A stretch of 64,000 nt of DNA, taken from the NCBI GenBank assembly GCA_031459855.1, contig JAVKHP010000001.1, forward strand, positions 3,014,309 through 3,078,308, given 5' to 3'. The position numbers were made by a program, and so were the translations under genes. The stretch comes from Armatimonadota bacterium. Lineage in GTDB: Bacteria > Sysuimicrobiota > Sysuimicrobiia > Sysuimicrobiales > Humicultoraceae. The notes below the pieces were generated by a model. The model was not told the DNA's origin, did no database searches, and saw nothing but the letters and a program-made list of their open reading frames with translations. Positions 42,929 to 51,031 of this stretch are shown one piece after another. Within the stretch, counting starts at the first letter, position 1, and the number at the start of each line of letters is the position of its first letter.

Positions 42929-44167
42929 TCAGTCGGGTGCGGTGTCGATGGGTCCATCGGTGCTCACGTGGCGGTACAGCGCAACCAGTCGGCGTGCCAG
43001 CGCGTCGATCGCATAGGCGCGCGCCACCTGCCGGCCCCGGGCGGCCAGCCGGCGGCGCAGGGGCGCATCGTCGAGCAGGCGACGGATGGCCGCGGCCAGG
43101 GCTGCGGGGTCCGGGTCGACCAGCAGGCCGGTGTCGCCGTCACCGACGGCCTCGGCCACCCCACCAGCCCGCACGGCCACCACCGGCAGCCCGGCGGCCA
43201 TGGCCTCGATCACCACCAGGCCCTGCGTCTCCGTTGGCGAGGCGAACGCGAACAGGTCGGCCGCGGCATAGCAGTCCAGCACGCGGTCGTGGTCCAACGG
43301 CCCCGTGAAGACCACCTGGGTGCCCACGCCGAGCTGGGCGGCGAGATGGCGCAACACGGGCGCTTCCGGACCCCCGCCCACGACCAGGAGGCGGGCGGGA
43401 CTGCCCCGGGCCGCGTCGGCGAACGCGGCTAGCAGCACGTCGAAGCGCTTTTCGGGGGCCAGGCGGCCCACGGTGATCACCAGCGGCGCATCGGACGGAA
43501 TCCCGTAGCGCGGCCGGACCCACGAGGGCTCGAGTCGGTCGAACCGCGCGAGCTCGAAGCCCGCGGTGGGCAGGACCTCGATGGGCGCCGTGACCCCGAT
43601 GGACCGCAGCCACGCGCGGACCGCCTGTGAGGGCGCGATCACGGCCGTGCAACGGTTGCAGTACCGCGCCGTGTACCGCGTCACCACGCGACGCGACAGC
43701 GGCGGCGGAAACAGCGGCACGTAGTGCACGTACTCGGCGTACATGGTGTGGTGCGTGAACACCAGCGGGAGCCCCAGGCGCCGCGCCGCGTAGCGCCCGG
43801 CCGCGCCCATGAGGAAGGGCGAATGGGTGTGCACCACCGTCAGCCGCCGCGCCGCCAGCGTGGCCACGAACCGGCGGTGGAGGGGAATCGCCAGCGGGAA
43901 GTCGGGGTGGCCGGGCGGGCGCACCGAGGGAAACCGCACCACGTCCGGATCGGTGTCCACGAACCCCCGGTAGCCGGGCGCGAAGATCGAGACGTGGTGG
44001 CCCTGGCGGCGCAGCTCGGCCACGAACGCCTCGATCGACCGCACCACGCCGCTGATGCGGGGCAGGTACGAGTCGGTGAACACCCCCACGCGCACCGGGG
44101 CGTCGTCGGCCCGTGCCCTGATCGCCGGCGACGGCCTCACGTGGGGAATGCCACGCGCCACGCGCAT
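42929..44167 (-). CDS. glycosyltransferase family 4 (GT-B) protein
   Basis: 412 aa from the ATG at 44167; a GTG at 44095, just before VGVFTDSYLPRISGVVRSI, is an alternative. The acceptor-binding N-lobe (FTDSYLPRISGVVRSI, VVHTHSPFLMGAAGRYAARR, FTHHTMYAEYVHYVP) and the nucleotide-sugar C-lobe (TVGRLAPEKRFDVLLAAF, FASPTETQGLVVIEAMAAG with the E-x7-E motif) are complete. It resembles the mannosyl- or glucosyl-transferases acting on diacylglycerol or phosphoinositol-type lipids, but the acceptor cannot be fixed. It is cytoplasmic. It lies upstream of smc, outside the usual synteny, behind its own promoter. Confidence 0.9.
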   Translation of the reverse strand: MRVARGIPHVRPSPAIRARADDAPVRVGVFTDSYLPRISGVVRSIEAFVAELRRQGHHVSIFAPGYRGFVDTDPDVVRFPSVRPPGHPDFPLAIPLHRRFVATLAARRLTVVHTHSPFLMGAAGRYAARRLGLPLVFTHHTMYAEYVHYVPLFPPPLSRRVVTRYTARYCNRCTAVIAPSQAVRAWLRSIGVTAPIEVLPTAGFELARFDRLEPSWVRPRYGIPSDAPLVITVGRLAPEKRFDVLLAAFADAARGSPARLLVVGGGPEAPVLRHLAAQLGVGTQVVFTGPLDHDRVLDCYAAADLFAFASPTETQGLVVIEAMAAGLPVVAVRAGGVAEAVGDGDTGLLVDPDPAALAAAIRRLLDDAPLRRRLAARGRQVARAYAIDALARRLVALYRHVSTDGPIDTAPD

Positions 44168-44320
44168 CGCATGGTGGCCTGAGGTTCGCGTCGGGGTCGC
44201 CAACTCCTCCACCCGGGACCTCCCCGGCGGTCGATCCGTCGCCCGCAGCTGGCGCCCGCGCCCCCGCGTCGAGCACCGAATCCCCTGCGCGCGGCCGCGC
44301 GCCCACGGCGTGCGATCGCC

Positions 44321-44350
44321 GAAAAAGACAAAGACGGCGCACCCGCGCCG
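44321..44350 (-). terminator. intrinsic terminator or attenuator ahead of the glycosyltransferase gene
   Basis: Minus strand: stem CGGCGC-GGGT-GCGCCG (44335-44350) followed by a T-rich run with TTT and TTTTT blocks (44321-44334). It is ~75 nt downstream of a good promoter and ~150 nt upstream of the glycosyltransferase ATG, so it could end tRNA transcription, act as an attenuator, or end a short RNA. Confidence 0.5.
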
Positions 44351-44422
44351 CCCCGCGCGTTTCCCCACATTCCTGCCGTGTTCGCACGACGCGGCGCCCC
44401 TCGCGGCACCGCATCGAGCCCT

Positions 44423-44451
44423 AGTCTACCGTGTCAGATCCCTGGTGACAA
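44423..44451 (-). promoter_or_regulatory. sigma-70-type promoter between tRNA-Pro and the glycosyltransferase
   Basis: Minus strand TTGTCA (44446-44451), 17-bp spacer, TAGACT (44423-44428). The predicted start is near 44416, leaving a leader of about 250 nt before the glycosyltransferase ATG, interrupted by a terminator-like hairpin. Confidence 0.6.
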
Positions 44452-44503
44452 GCCGCGCACCGCGGCGTGTGGTACGACCGCAGGCGACCACCCGCCGCCC
44501 ACC

Positions 44504-44582
44504 TGGTCGGGGAGGGGGGATTTGAACCCCCGACCTCAGCGTCCCGAACGCTGCGCGCTACACCAAGCTGCGCCACTCCCCG
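44504..44582 (-). tRNA. tRNA-Pro (anticodon CGG), CCA encoded
   Basis: 79-nt cloverleaf. Acceptor CGGGGAG pairs with CTCCCCG, followed by ACCA. The D stem GCGC/GCGC has loop AGCTTGGTGTA. The anticodon stem CAGCG/CGCTG encloses loop TTCGGGA (CGG, reading CCG). The T stem GGGGG/CCCCC has loop TTCAAAT. All stems pair perfectly and the CCA end is in the DNA. CCG should be a common proline codon in this GC-rich genome. It has its own promoter upstream. Confidence 0.97.
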
Positions 44583-44593
44583 CGGTCACACCC

Positions 44594-44622
44594 ATTGTAG
44601 CCGCCGTCGTCGCGGGCGACAA
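44594..44622 (-). promoter_or_regulatory. promoter of tRNA-Pro
   Basis: Minus strand TTGTCG (44617-44622), exactly 17 bp, TACAAT (44594-44599). The predicted start falls a few bases before the tRNA 5' end at 44582. It lies just after the S1-domain gene stop. Confidence 0.65.
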
Positions 44623-44642
44623 GGCGATCCCGGCGGCATGCG

Positions 44643-45899
44643 TCAGGACGTGCCGGGCTCGTGCTCCGGCGTCGTGGGCGAAGGCGCCTCGGGGTCGGGC
44701 GCCCCGGGGCGCGATGTCGTCACCTGCCGCAGCAGCGCGCCCACCGCGTCGCCGATGGTCACCCGGCCTTCGTCCTGTTGTTCCCGCAGGTACTCCTTCA
44801 CCCGCTTGCGCTCGGCCTCGCGCGCCAGCCGCCGCACGCTCACGATCATGCGGCGCTCCTCGGGTCGCACTTCGACCACCATGGCCTCGACCGTCTGGCC
44901 GACCTGCACGACGTCGTCGACCTTGGCGACCCGTTTCTCGGCCAGCTCGCTGATCGGCAAGAACGCGTCGATGTCCCGCAGCCGCACGAACGCGCCGGAG
45001 GCGACCAGGCGCACCACCTTGCCGCGCACGACGTCACCGGCCCGGTAGCGTTCGTCGACGGTGGTCCAGGGGTCTTCCAGGATCTGCTTGAGGCCCAGCG
45101 AGATCTTGCCGGCCTCCCGGTCGATCTTCAGGACCTGCAGCCGCAGGTGCTGGTTGCGCCGCACGACCTCTGAGGGATGGCGGATGTAGGTCCAGGCCAT
45201 CTCGCTGATGGGCAACAGGCCGTCGACGCCGCCCAGGTCCACGAACGCCCCGAAGTCGGTGATGCGCTTCACGACGCCCTCGACGACGGCGCCCTCCTCC
45301 AGCGTGGCCAGCACCTGTTCCCGGCGACTCTTCCGTTCTTCCTCCACGGCCAGCTTGTGCGAGAGGATGACGCGCCCCTTGCCGCGGTCCACTTCGATGA
45401 CCTTCAGGGGAATCGACTGGCCGACGAACCACTCGAAGCGCCGGCCCTTGGCCTGCGTGAGGTCGACGTGCGATCCCGGCACGAAGCCGCGCAGCCCCAG
45501 GTCCACCACCAGACCGCCCTTCACCTTGTCGACGACCATGGCGTGGATGATGCGCCCGTCCCGATGCGCCTCGAGCACACGCTCCCAGGCGCGCACGAAG
45601 TCCGCGCGCTTCTTGCTGAGGATGATGTTGCCCTCCTCGCCGTCGACGCGCATCACCATCACATCGATTCGGTCTCCGACGTGCACCGCCTCGAGCTGCT
45701 CGCCCCGGCGGGCCAGCTCCTTGGGCGGGATCAGTCCTTCCGACTTGGCCCCGACGTCGACCAGGACGCCCTCGGTGTCGACGCGCACCACCGTGCCCTG
45801 CACGATCTGGCGCTCCCGGAGCCGGGGCACCGCCTCCGAGAGGTCCACGGCCTCGCTCTTCGGTGCCTGCTCGTCCGCCCCTGCCTGCTCTGCTGCCAT
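44643..45899 (-). CDS. rpsA: S1 RNA-binding domain protein (ribosomal protein S1-like)
   Basis: 418 aa from the ATG at 45899. Four S1 repeats follow in order, recognisable by IVQGTVVRVDTEGVLVDVGA, IIHAMVVDKVKGGLVVDLG, VVEGVVKRITDFGAFVDLGG and VVRGKVVRLVASGAFVRLRD. Four-repeat S1 homologues are the Gram-positive/actinobacterial type, shorter than the six-repeat E. coli protein. The C-terminal ~30 residues are Pro/Glu-rich. An in-frame GTG at 46133 would add 78 low-complexity residues; I trimmed these because the extension shows no domain and the GTG lacks a ribosome-binding site. A GGAGG sits 11 nt before the chosen ATG. Confidence 0.92.
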   Translation of the reverse strand: MAAEQAGADEQAPKSEAVDLSEAVPRLRERQIVQGTVVRVDTEGVLVDVGAKSEGLIPPKELARRGEQLEAVHVGDRIDVMVMRVDGEEGNIILSKKRADFVRAWERVLEAHRDGRIIHAMVVDKVKGGLVVDLGLRGFVPGSHVDLTQAKGRRFEWFVGQSIPLKVIEVDRGKGRVILSHKLAVEEERKSRREQVLATLEEGAVVEGVVKRITDFGAFVDLGGVDGLLPISEMAWTYIRHPSEVVRRNQHLRLQVLKIDREAGKISLGLKQILEDPWTTVDERYRAGDVVRGKVVRLVASGAFVRLRDIDAFLPISELAEKRVAKVDDVVQVGQTVEAMVVEVRPEERRMIVSVRRLAREAERKRVKEYLREQQDEGRVTIGDAVGALLRQVTTSRPGAPDPEAPSPTTPEHEPGTS

Positions 45900-46197
45900 C
45901 TGGCCCGTCGCCTCCACTGCCGTGCCCTGCGCATGCTGCCGGCGCGTGGCCCCGCGCTCCGCCTGCGGCGATGTGCCCGCAGCGACGTCGTCCGTCGCAG
46001 ATGCTGCTCCGGCCAGCGCTGCGCACTTCGCCGCCTGTCGCGGGTTTCCTCCCCGGGCCGCAGGCCGGCCCCCGGGTGCACCGGACGCAGCCGTGGGCCG
46101 CGTGCCGATCGTCTCCGGGTCCTCGTGCGGCACGCCACGGGCCCCGCGCCGGCCGAGCCCTGACGCCGTGCCCGTCCCCAGGGGAGCGGCCGCGGCG

Positions 46198-47271
46198 CTA
46201 GAGCCGCCAGTAGGTCGCCAGCAGGCGTCGCACCGCGCGCACGCGGCTGCCGATCGCGGACGGGGGGGTCTCCCGCCCCGGCCGCCGCGCGCCCAGGCCC
46301 GCAGGGGCGGGCTCGCGCCAGGCTGCGGGATCGGTGGGCCGTCCTGTCAGCGCCTCGAGCGTGGCCACCACCGACGTGGCCAGCGCGTCGAGGTGGTAGC
46401 CGCCCTCGAGCACGGCCAGCAGCGGCACGTCGAGCGTGCGGGCCACCTCGTCCATCAGGCGGGCCAACTGCCGGAACCCGGCGGCGCTGACGACCATCCC
46501 GCCCAGCGGATCGGCGAAGTGCGCGTCGTATCCGGCCGAGACGACGATGAACTGGGGTCGGTAGGCGTAGGCCAGCGGGAGCACCACTTCGGTGAAGACG
46601 TCGGCGTACCCGCCATCGCCGGTCTCCGCAGGCAGCGGGACGTTCACCGTACACCCCTCGCCCGGCCCTTCCCCGAGCTCCTCCATGGCGCCGGTTCCCG
46701 GGTACCAGTACTCCTGGTGGACCGAGACGACCAGCACCGACGGGTCGCGCCAGAACACCGCCTGCGTGCCGTTGCCGTGGTGCACGTCCCAGTCCACGAG
46801 CAACACGCGCTCGCGGCCCGCCCGTCGTGCGGCCGCGGCGGCCACGGCGGCGTTGTTGAACAGGCAGAAGCCCATCCCGCGGTCGGGTCCGGCATGGTGT
46901 CCCGGTGGGCGGGCGGCCACGAAGGCCCGCCGGACCTGCCCGGCCAGCAGCACCTCGGTGGCCCGCTGCGCCGCGCCCGCGGCCAGGCGCGCGGCCCGCG
47001 CCGACTCGGGCCCCACGACGGTGTCTGCGTCCAACCAGCCTCCGCCGGCGCGCGCCAGCGCCTCCACGGTCTCGATGTAGGTGCGGCGGTGCACGCGTTC
47101 CAAAAGGTCGGGGTCGACCTCCGGCGGCTGCTCGTCCCAGACCAGCACGCCCTCCAGCCCGCTCGTCTCCACGGCGCGCCGGACGGCCTGCAGACGCTGG
47201 GGGCGCTCCGGGTGCCCCGGGCCGGTGACGTGCCGCTCGCACGCGGGGTGGGTCACGAACACAAGGCTCAT
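46198..47271 (-). CDS. histone deacetylase family protein (AcuC/acetylpolyamine amidohydrolase-like)
   Basis: 357 aa. The zinc deacetylase fold is clear: ARPPGHHAGPDRGMGFCLFN (tandem catalytic histidines), VDWDVHHGNGTQ (Asp and His ligands), VSAGYDAHFADPLGGM (Asp ligand) and LEGGYHLDAL. Bacterial members deacetylate acetyl-CoA synthetase (AcuC) or acetylpolyamines. Substrate is not decided; no acs/acuA is nearby. The ATG at 47271 overlaps the rpe stop (ATGA). The C-terminal ~60 residues are basic and family-variable. Confidence 0.93.
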   Translation of the reverse strand: MSLVFVTHPACERHVTGPGHPERPQRLQAVRRAVETSGLEGVLVWDEQPPEVDPDLLERVHRRTYIETVEALARAGGGWLDADTVVGPESARAARLAAGAAQRATEVLLAGQVRRAFVAARPPGHHAGPDRGMGFCLFNNAAVAAAAARRAGRERVLLVDWDVHHGNGTQAVFWRDPSVLVVSVHQEYWYPGTGAMEELGEGPGEGCTVNVPLPAETGDGGYADVFTEVVLPLAYAYRPQFIVVSAGYDAHFADPLGGMVVSAAGFRQLARLMDEVARTLDVPLLAVLEGGYHLDALATSVVATLEALTGRPTDPAAWREPAPAGLGARRPGRETPPSAIGSRVRAVRRLLATYWRL

Positions 47272-47930
47272 CCCTGCACGGCCGTCCGCAAGCGCGCCAC
47301 CGCCGCGTCCACGCCGTCGGGCGCCCCGAAGATGGCCGACGCGGCCACCACCACGTCGGCACCCGCGGCCACCGCCAGCGGGGCGGTCTTTGGCGAGATG
47401 CCGCCGTCGACGGCGATCCAGCACCGGTCGCCCACCAGGCGTCGGATGCGGGCGATCTTGGGCAGCACGCCCGGCTGGAACGCCTGGCCGGCGTAGCCGG
47501 GATCGACGGTCATGACCAGCACGAAGTCCAGGACGTCGACGAGCCACTCGCACGCGTCGGGCGGCGTGCCGGGGTTGAGGGCGACGCCGGCCTGCACGCC
47601 CAGGCGCCGCAGCTGCGCCAGCGTGCGGTGCGGATGGACGACCGCCTCCAGGTGCACCGCGATGCTGGCCGCTCCGGCGCCGACGAAGGCTTCGAGCTGA
47701 CGTTCCGGCTCGCGCACCATCAGGTGGACGTCCAGGGGCAGCCGCGAGACGCGGCGCACGGCGTCGACGACCACCGCGCCCATGGTGATGGGCGGCACGA
47801 ACTGTCCGTCCATCACGTCGATGTGGAGCAGGTCGACCCCGGCGCGCTCGGCGGCCCGGACCGCATCCCCCAGGTGCGCGAAGTCGGCGGCCAGGAGGCT
47901 GGCGGCGATGCGCACACGGCCGGAGGTCAC
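47268..47930 (-). CDS. rpe: ribulose-phosphate 3-epimerase
   Basis: 220-aa TIM barrel interconverting ribulose 5-phosphate and xylulose 5-phosphate. Motifs: IAASLLAADFAHLGDAV, LHIDVMDGQFVPPITMG with the metal-binding His and Asp, VDPGYAGQAFQPGVLPKI and IAVDGGISPKTAPLAVAAGA. The GTG at 47930 overlaps the kinase stop (GTGA). In Bacillus the order is prkC-rsgA-rpe; rsgA is missing here. Confidence 0.96.
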   Translation of the reverse strand: MTSGRVRIAASLLAADFAHLGDAVRAAERAGVDLLHIDVMDGQFVPPITMGAVVVDAVRRVSRLPLDVHLMVREPERQLEAFVGAGAASIAVHLEAVVHPHRTLAQLRRLGVQAGVALNPGTPPDACEWLVDVLDFVLVMTVDPGYAGQAFQPGVLPKIARIRRLVGDRCWIAVDGGISPKTAPLAVAAGADVVVAASAIFGAPDGVDAAVARLRTAVQG

Positions 47931-49897
47931 GGCCGCAGTTCCTGCACGAGGCGGTTGTCGATGTAGACCTGGATGATCGTGTACCCCTGCGTGCTCACGA
48001 ACTGCTCGACGCGGTCGCCCGGCGCATGGGCGGCCTGATAGACCGTCCGCACGCCCTTCTCGTCGATGACGACGATCTTCACCTCCTGGGCGGCGGGACC
48101 CTCCGGCACTACGACCTGCACGCGCGTCCGACGCGCCAGCCCCGGCGAGGGCGCAGCGGCTGGCGGCGCGCCCGGCGTCGCCGCCGGGGACGGACGGCCC
48201 GCGGACGTCGGCGGAGCCGGTGAGGGCACGGGCGTCGGCACCGGCTGAGGCTCGACGGTCACCACGGGCGCCTGGGGCGGCGCGGCCTCCTGGCCGGGCC
48301 GCGCGGCCACCGCGACCGTGATGGCGGTCTGGCCGGGACGCACCAGGGCGCCCGCAACGGGCGACTGCTCGACGATCACCCCCGGCGCCACGTCGACCAC
48401 CGGAACGGTCCGCGCATGGGCGATCACCAGACCGCGATCCTCCAGCAGCCGGCGGGCCTCTGCCAGCGTGCGCCCCACCAGGGCCGGCATCTCCACCTGC
48501 GCCGGCCCCCGGCTGATGACCAGCGTGACCGGTGAGTCCACCTGGACCCGCGCGCCCGCCGGCGGATCCTGTCGGATCACGAACCCCGGTTTGACCACGT
48601 CGTCGTAGCCCTCCTGCAGGGCGCCCACCCGCAGGCGCGCGGTCTCCAGCGCCAGCTGCGCGGCCTGCACGGGCTGGTGGACCACGTCGGGCACGGTGAC
48701 GAGCTGCGGCCCGAGGCTGACGACCACCCCGATCCGGCGGCCCTGCTTGACGCGTTTGCCCGGGGGTTCGTGCTGCGCCAGGATCACATCCTGCGGCACC
48801 GTGGCGCTGTAGGCGCGCTCCGCGACCTCCAGGATCACGCCCTGCTGCCGCGCGATCTGCTCCGCCTGTAAGAGCGACCGCCCCACCAGGTCGGGCACCT
48901 CCACCTCGGGGACGTTCAGATAGGCGCTGACCGCCTGCCAGCCGGCCCACAGCCCGGCCAGCACCGCCACCAGCACCGCCGCCGCCAGCGGCACGACCGG
49001 CCGCAGCCGGCGGCGCCGGTGCGCCTCGAGCGCGAACGTGCGGGTAGGGTCGTCGTCGCCGAGGACCTCCTCCCATCGAGCGGTCTCCCCGCGGAGGTCG
49101 GCGGCCATCTCGCGGGCGGTCGCGTACCGGTCCTCGCGCCGTTTGGCCATCGCCTTCCGGATGATCCCATCCAGCCGGCGGGGCACGCGCGGGTGCACGG
49201 CGCGGGCCGATGGCGGCGGCTCGTGCAGGTGCTTGAGGGCCACGGCGATCGGGCTCTCGCCCTCGAACGGCAGGCGGCCGGTCAGCATCTCGAAGAGCAC
49301 GACCCCCAGCGCGTAGAGGTCCGAGGCGCGGCCCACCGGCGCGCCCCGCGCCTGCTCGGGCGAGAGGTAGTGTACCGTGCCCAGCACGGTGCCCGTCTGG
49401 GTGAGGGTGACGGCCGCCAGGGCGCGCGCGATGCCGAAGTCCGCCACCTTGACGGTGCCGTCGCGGGTCAGGAGGATGTTCTGCGGCTTCACGTCGCGGT
49501 GGACGATGCCCTGTCCGTGGGCGTAGTCGAGGGCTTCACACACCGCCAGGGCGATGCGTTCCGCGTCTGCCGGCTCCAGCGGGCCCACGCGCCGCAGGTA
49601 GCTTTTCAGGTCCTCGCCGTCCACGTACTCCATGGCGATGAAGTAGACGTCGCCGTCGCGGCCGCTGTCCAGCACGCGCACCACGTGGGGATGGTCGAGG
49701 GCCTGCACGGCCCTGGCCTCGCGGACGAAGCGCTCGACGAACTCCCGGTCGGCGGCGTAGGCGTCGCGCAGCACCTTGAGGGCGACCACCTGGCCCTCGG
49801 GCGTGCGCGCACGGTAGACGCGGGACATCCCGCCCTCGGCGAGGAGCGCCACCACCTCGTACCGTCCGGCCACGCGCGTGCCGACGTCGACGGTCAC
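47927..49897 (-). CDS. prkC: PASTA-domain serine/threonine protein kinase (PrkC/StkP type)
   Basis: 656 aa. The cytoplasmic kinase domain (~12-275) has lysine K41, catalytic HRD D135, N140 and DFG D153, all intact. A single membrane helix (301-322) leads to three extracellular PASTA repeats (~333-398, 399-465, 466-530) expected to bind muropeptides or lipid II. A Pro/Ala-rich linker follows, then a final ~70-residue folded domain (TRVQVVVPEGPAAQEVKIVV onward) of unknown role. The GTG at 49897 overlaps the rlmN stop. The PP2C phosphatase prpC, usually between rlmN and prkC, is absent. Confidence 0.96.
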   Translation of the reverse strand: MTVDVGTRVAGRYEVVALLAEGGMSRVYRARTPEGQVVALKVLRDAYAADREFVERFVREARAVQALDHPHVVRVLDSGRDGDVYFIAMEYVDGEDLKSYLRRVGPLEPADAERIALAVCEALDYAHGQGIVHRDVKPQNILLTRDGTVKVADFGIARALAAVTLTQTGTVLGTVHYLSPEQARGAPVGRASDLYALGVVLFEMLTGRLPFEGESPIAVALKHLHEPPPSARAVHPRVPRRLDGIIRKAMAKRREDRYATAREMAADLRGETARWEEVLGDDDPTRTFALEAHRRRRLRPVVPLAAAVLVAVLAGLWAGWQAVSAYLNVPEVEVPDLVGRSLLQAEQIARQQGVILEVAERAYSATVPQDVILAQHEPPGKRVKQGRRIGVVVSLGPQLVTVPDVVHQPVQAAQLALETARLRVGALQEGYDDVVKPGFVIRQDPPAGARVQVDSPVTLVISRGPAQVEMPALVGRTLAEARRLLEDRGLVIAHARTVPVVDVAPGVIVEQSPVAGALVRPGQTAITVAVAARPGQEAAPPQAPVVTVEPQPVPTPVPSPAPPTSAGRPSPAATPGAPPAAAPSPGLARRTRVQVVVPEGPAAQEVKIVVIDEKGVRTVYQAAHAPGDRVEQFVSTQGYTIIQVYIDNRLVQELRP

Positions 49898-50982
49898 GGC
49901 GCGCTCCCCGTCGGCCCGGCCGGCGCCGGGATCGGCCGTGTGCGCCGCAGCTGCCCGCAGGCCGCGTCGATCTCCACGCCGCGCTCCACGCGGACCGTGA
50001 CCGGTACGCCGGCCGCCCGCACGGTCCGCGCGAACCGCCGCACCGCGTCCTCCGACGGCCGCCGGTACTGCAGCCCGAAGACCGGGTTCCACGGGATCAC
50101 GTTGACGTGGAAGGGGCCACCAGCCAGCAGGCGGCCCAGCGCGCGGGCGTGGGCGTCGGCGTCGTTGACCCCGGCCAGCAGCACGTACTCGAACGTCACC
50201 CGGCGTCCGGTGGTGGTCGCATACGCCCGAGCGGCGGCCACCAGCTGCGCGATGGGCCATCGGCGGTTGACGGGGACCAGCTGCGTGCGCAGCGCATCGT
50301 CGGGCGCGTGCAGGGAGATCGCCAGGGTGAGCTGGAAGCGCTCCGCGGCGAGCCGGTGGATCTGCGGCACCAGCCCCACCGTCGAGATCGTGAGGTGCCG
50401 CCCGCCGATGCCCACGCCCCAGGGCGCGGTGAGGATGCGCACGGCGCGCACCGTCGCCTCGTAGTTCGCCAGCGGCTCCCCCATGCCCATGAAGACCACG
50501 TGGGTGGGCCGCGCGCCGGTGGCCTGCGCGATCAGCAGGACCTGGTCGATGATCTCGCCGGCGGTGAGGTTGCGCTGCAGGCCTGCCAGGCCCGTGGCGC
50601 AGAACGTGCAGCCCATGCCGCAGCCGACCTGCGTCGAGATGCACGCCGTCCGCCGGCCGTCGGCGTAGCGCATCAGGACGGCCTCGACGGCCTGCCCGTC
50701 GGGCAGGGCGCAGAGGAACTTGGTGGTGGACCCGTCGGGGGCCTCCTGCCGCGCCACGACCGCCAGCCGCGGCAGCCGCGCGACGGCGGCCAGCCGCGCG
50801 CGCAGCGGCCCGGGCAGGTCGGTCATCTCCTCGAACGTCGCAGCCCGGTGCCGGTAGATCCACCGGGCCAGCTGGCGGCCGCGGTACGCCGGCTCGCCCA
50901 GCGACCGCGCGAACGCCTCGAGCTCGTCGAGTCCAAGACCCGTCAGGTCGGTGCGCGGGGCCGCGGTCACATCGGTCGGCAT
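49894..50982 (-). CDS. rlmN: 23S rRNA (adenine-2503-C2)/tRNA methyltransferase RlmN
   Basis: 362-aa radical-SAM enzyme. The [4Fe-4S] motif is CGMGCTFCATG. Other landmarks are VEAVLMRYADGRRTACISTQ, VVFMGMGEPLANY, LTISTVGLVPQI, LAISLHAPDD and the C-terminal ERGVEIDAACGQLR with the methyl-carrying cysteine. It modifies A2503 in the peptidyl-transferase centre and A37 of some tRNAs. It lies 49 nt after rsmB, in the fmt-rsmB-rlmN order. Confidence 0.97.
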   Translation of the reverse strand: MPTDVTAAPRTDLTGLGLDELEAFARSLGEPAYRGRQLARWIYRHRAATFEEMTDLPGPLRARLAAVARLPRLAVVARQEAPDGSTTKFLCALPDGQAVEAVLMRYADGRRTACISTQVGCGMGCTFCATGLAGLQRNLTAGEIIDQVLLIAQATGARPTHVVFMGMGEPLANYEATVRAVRILTAPWGVGIGGRHLTISTVGLVPQIHRLAAERFQLTLAISLHAPDDALRTQLVPVNRRWPIAQLVAAARAYATTTGRRVTFEYVLLAGVNDADAHARALGRLLAGGPFHVNVIPWNPVFGLQYRRPSEDAVRRFARTVRAAGVPVTVRVERGVEIDAACGQLRRTRPIPAPAGPTGSAP

Positions 50983-51031
50983 GGACAGCCTCCCACCGGG
51001 CGCGCGAGTGCCCGACGGGATCGATTATAGG

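Noticed and set aside
45900-46133. 78-residue N-terminal extension of the S1-domain protein
   Set aside because: Ala/Gly/Thr-rich, no domain, and its GTG lacks a Shine-Dalgarno. It cannot be excluded, so the alternative start is noted in the gene entry.
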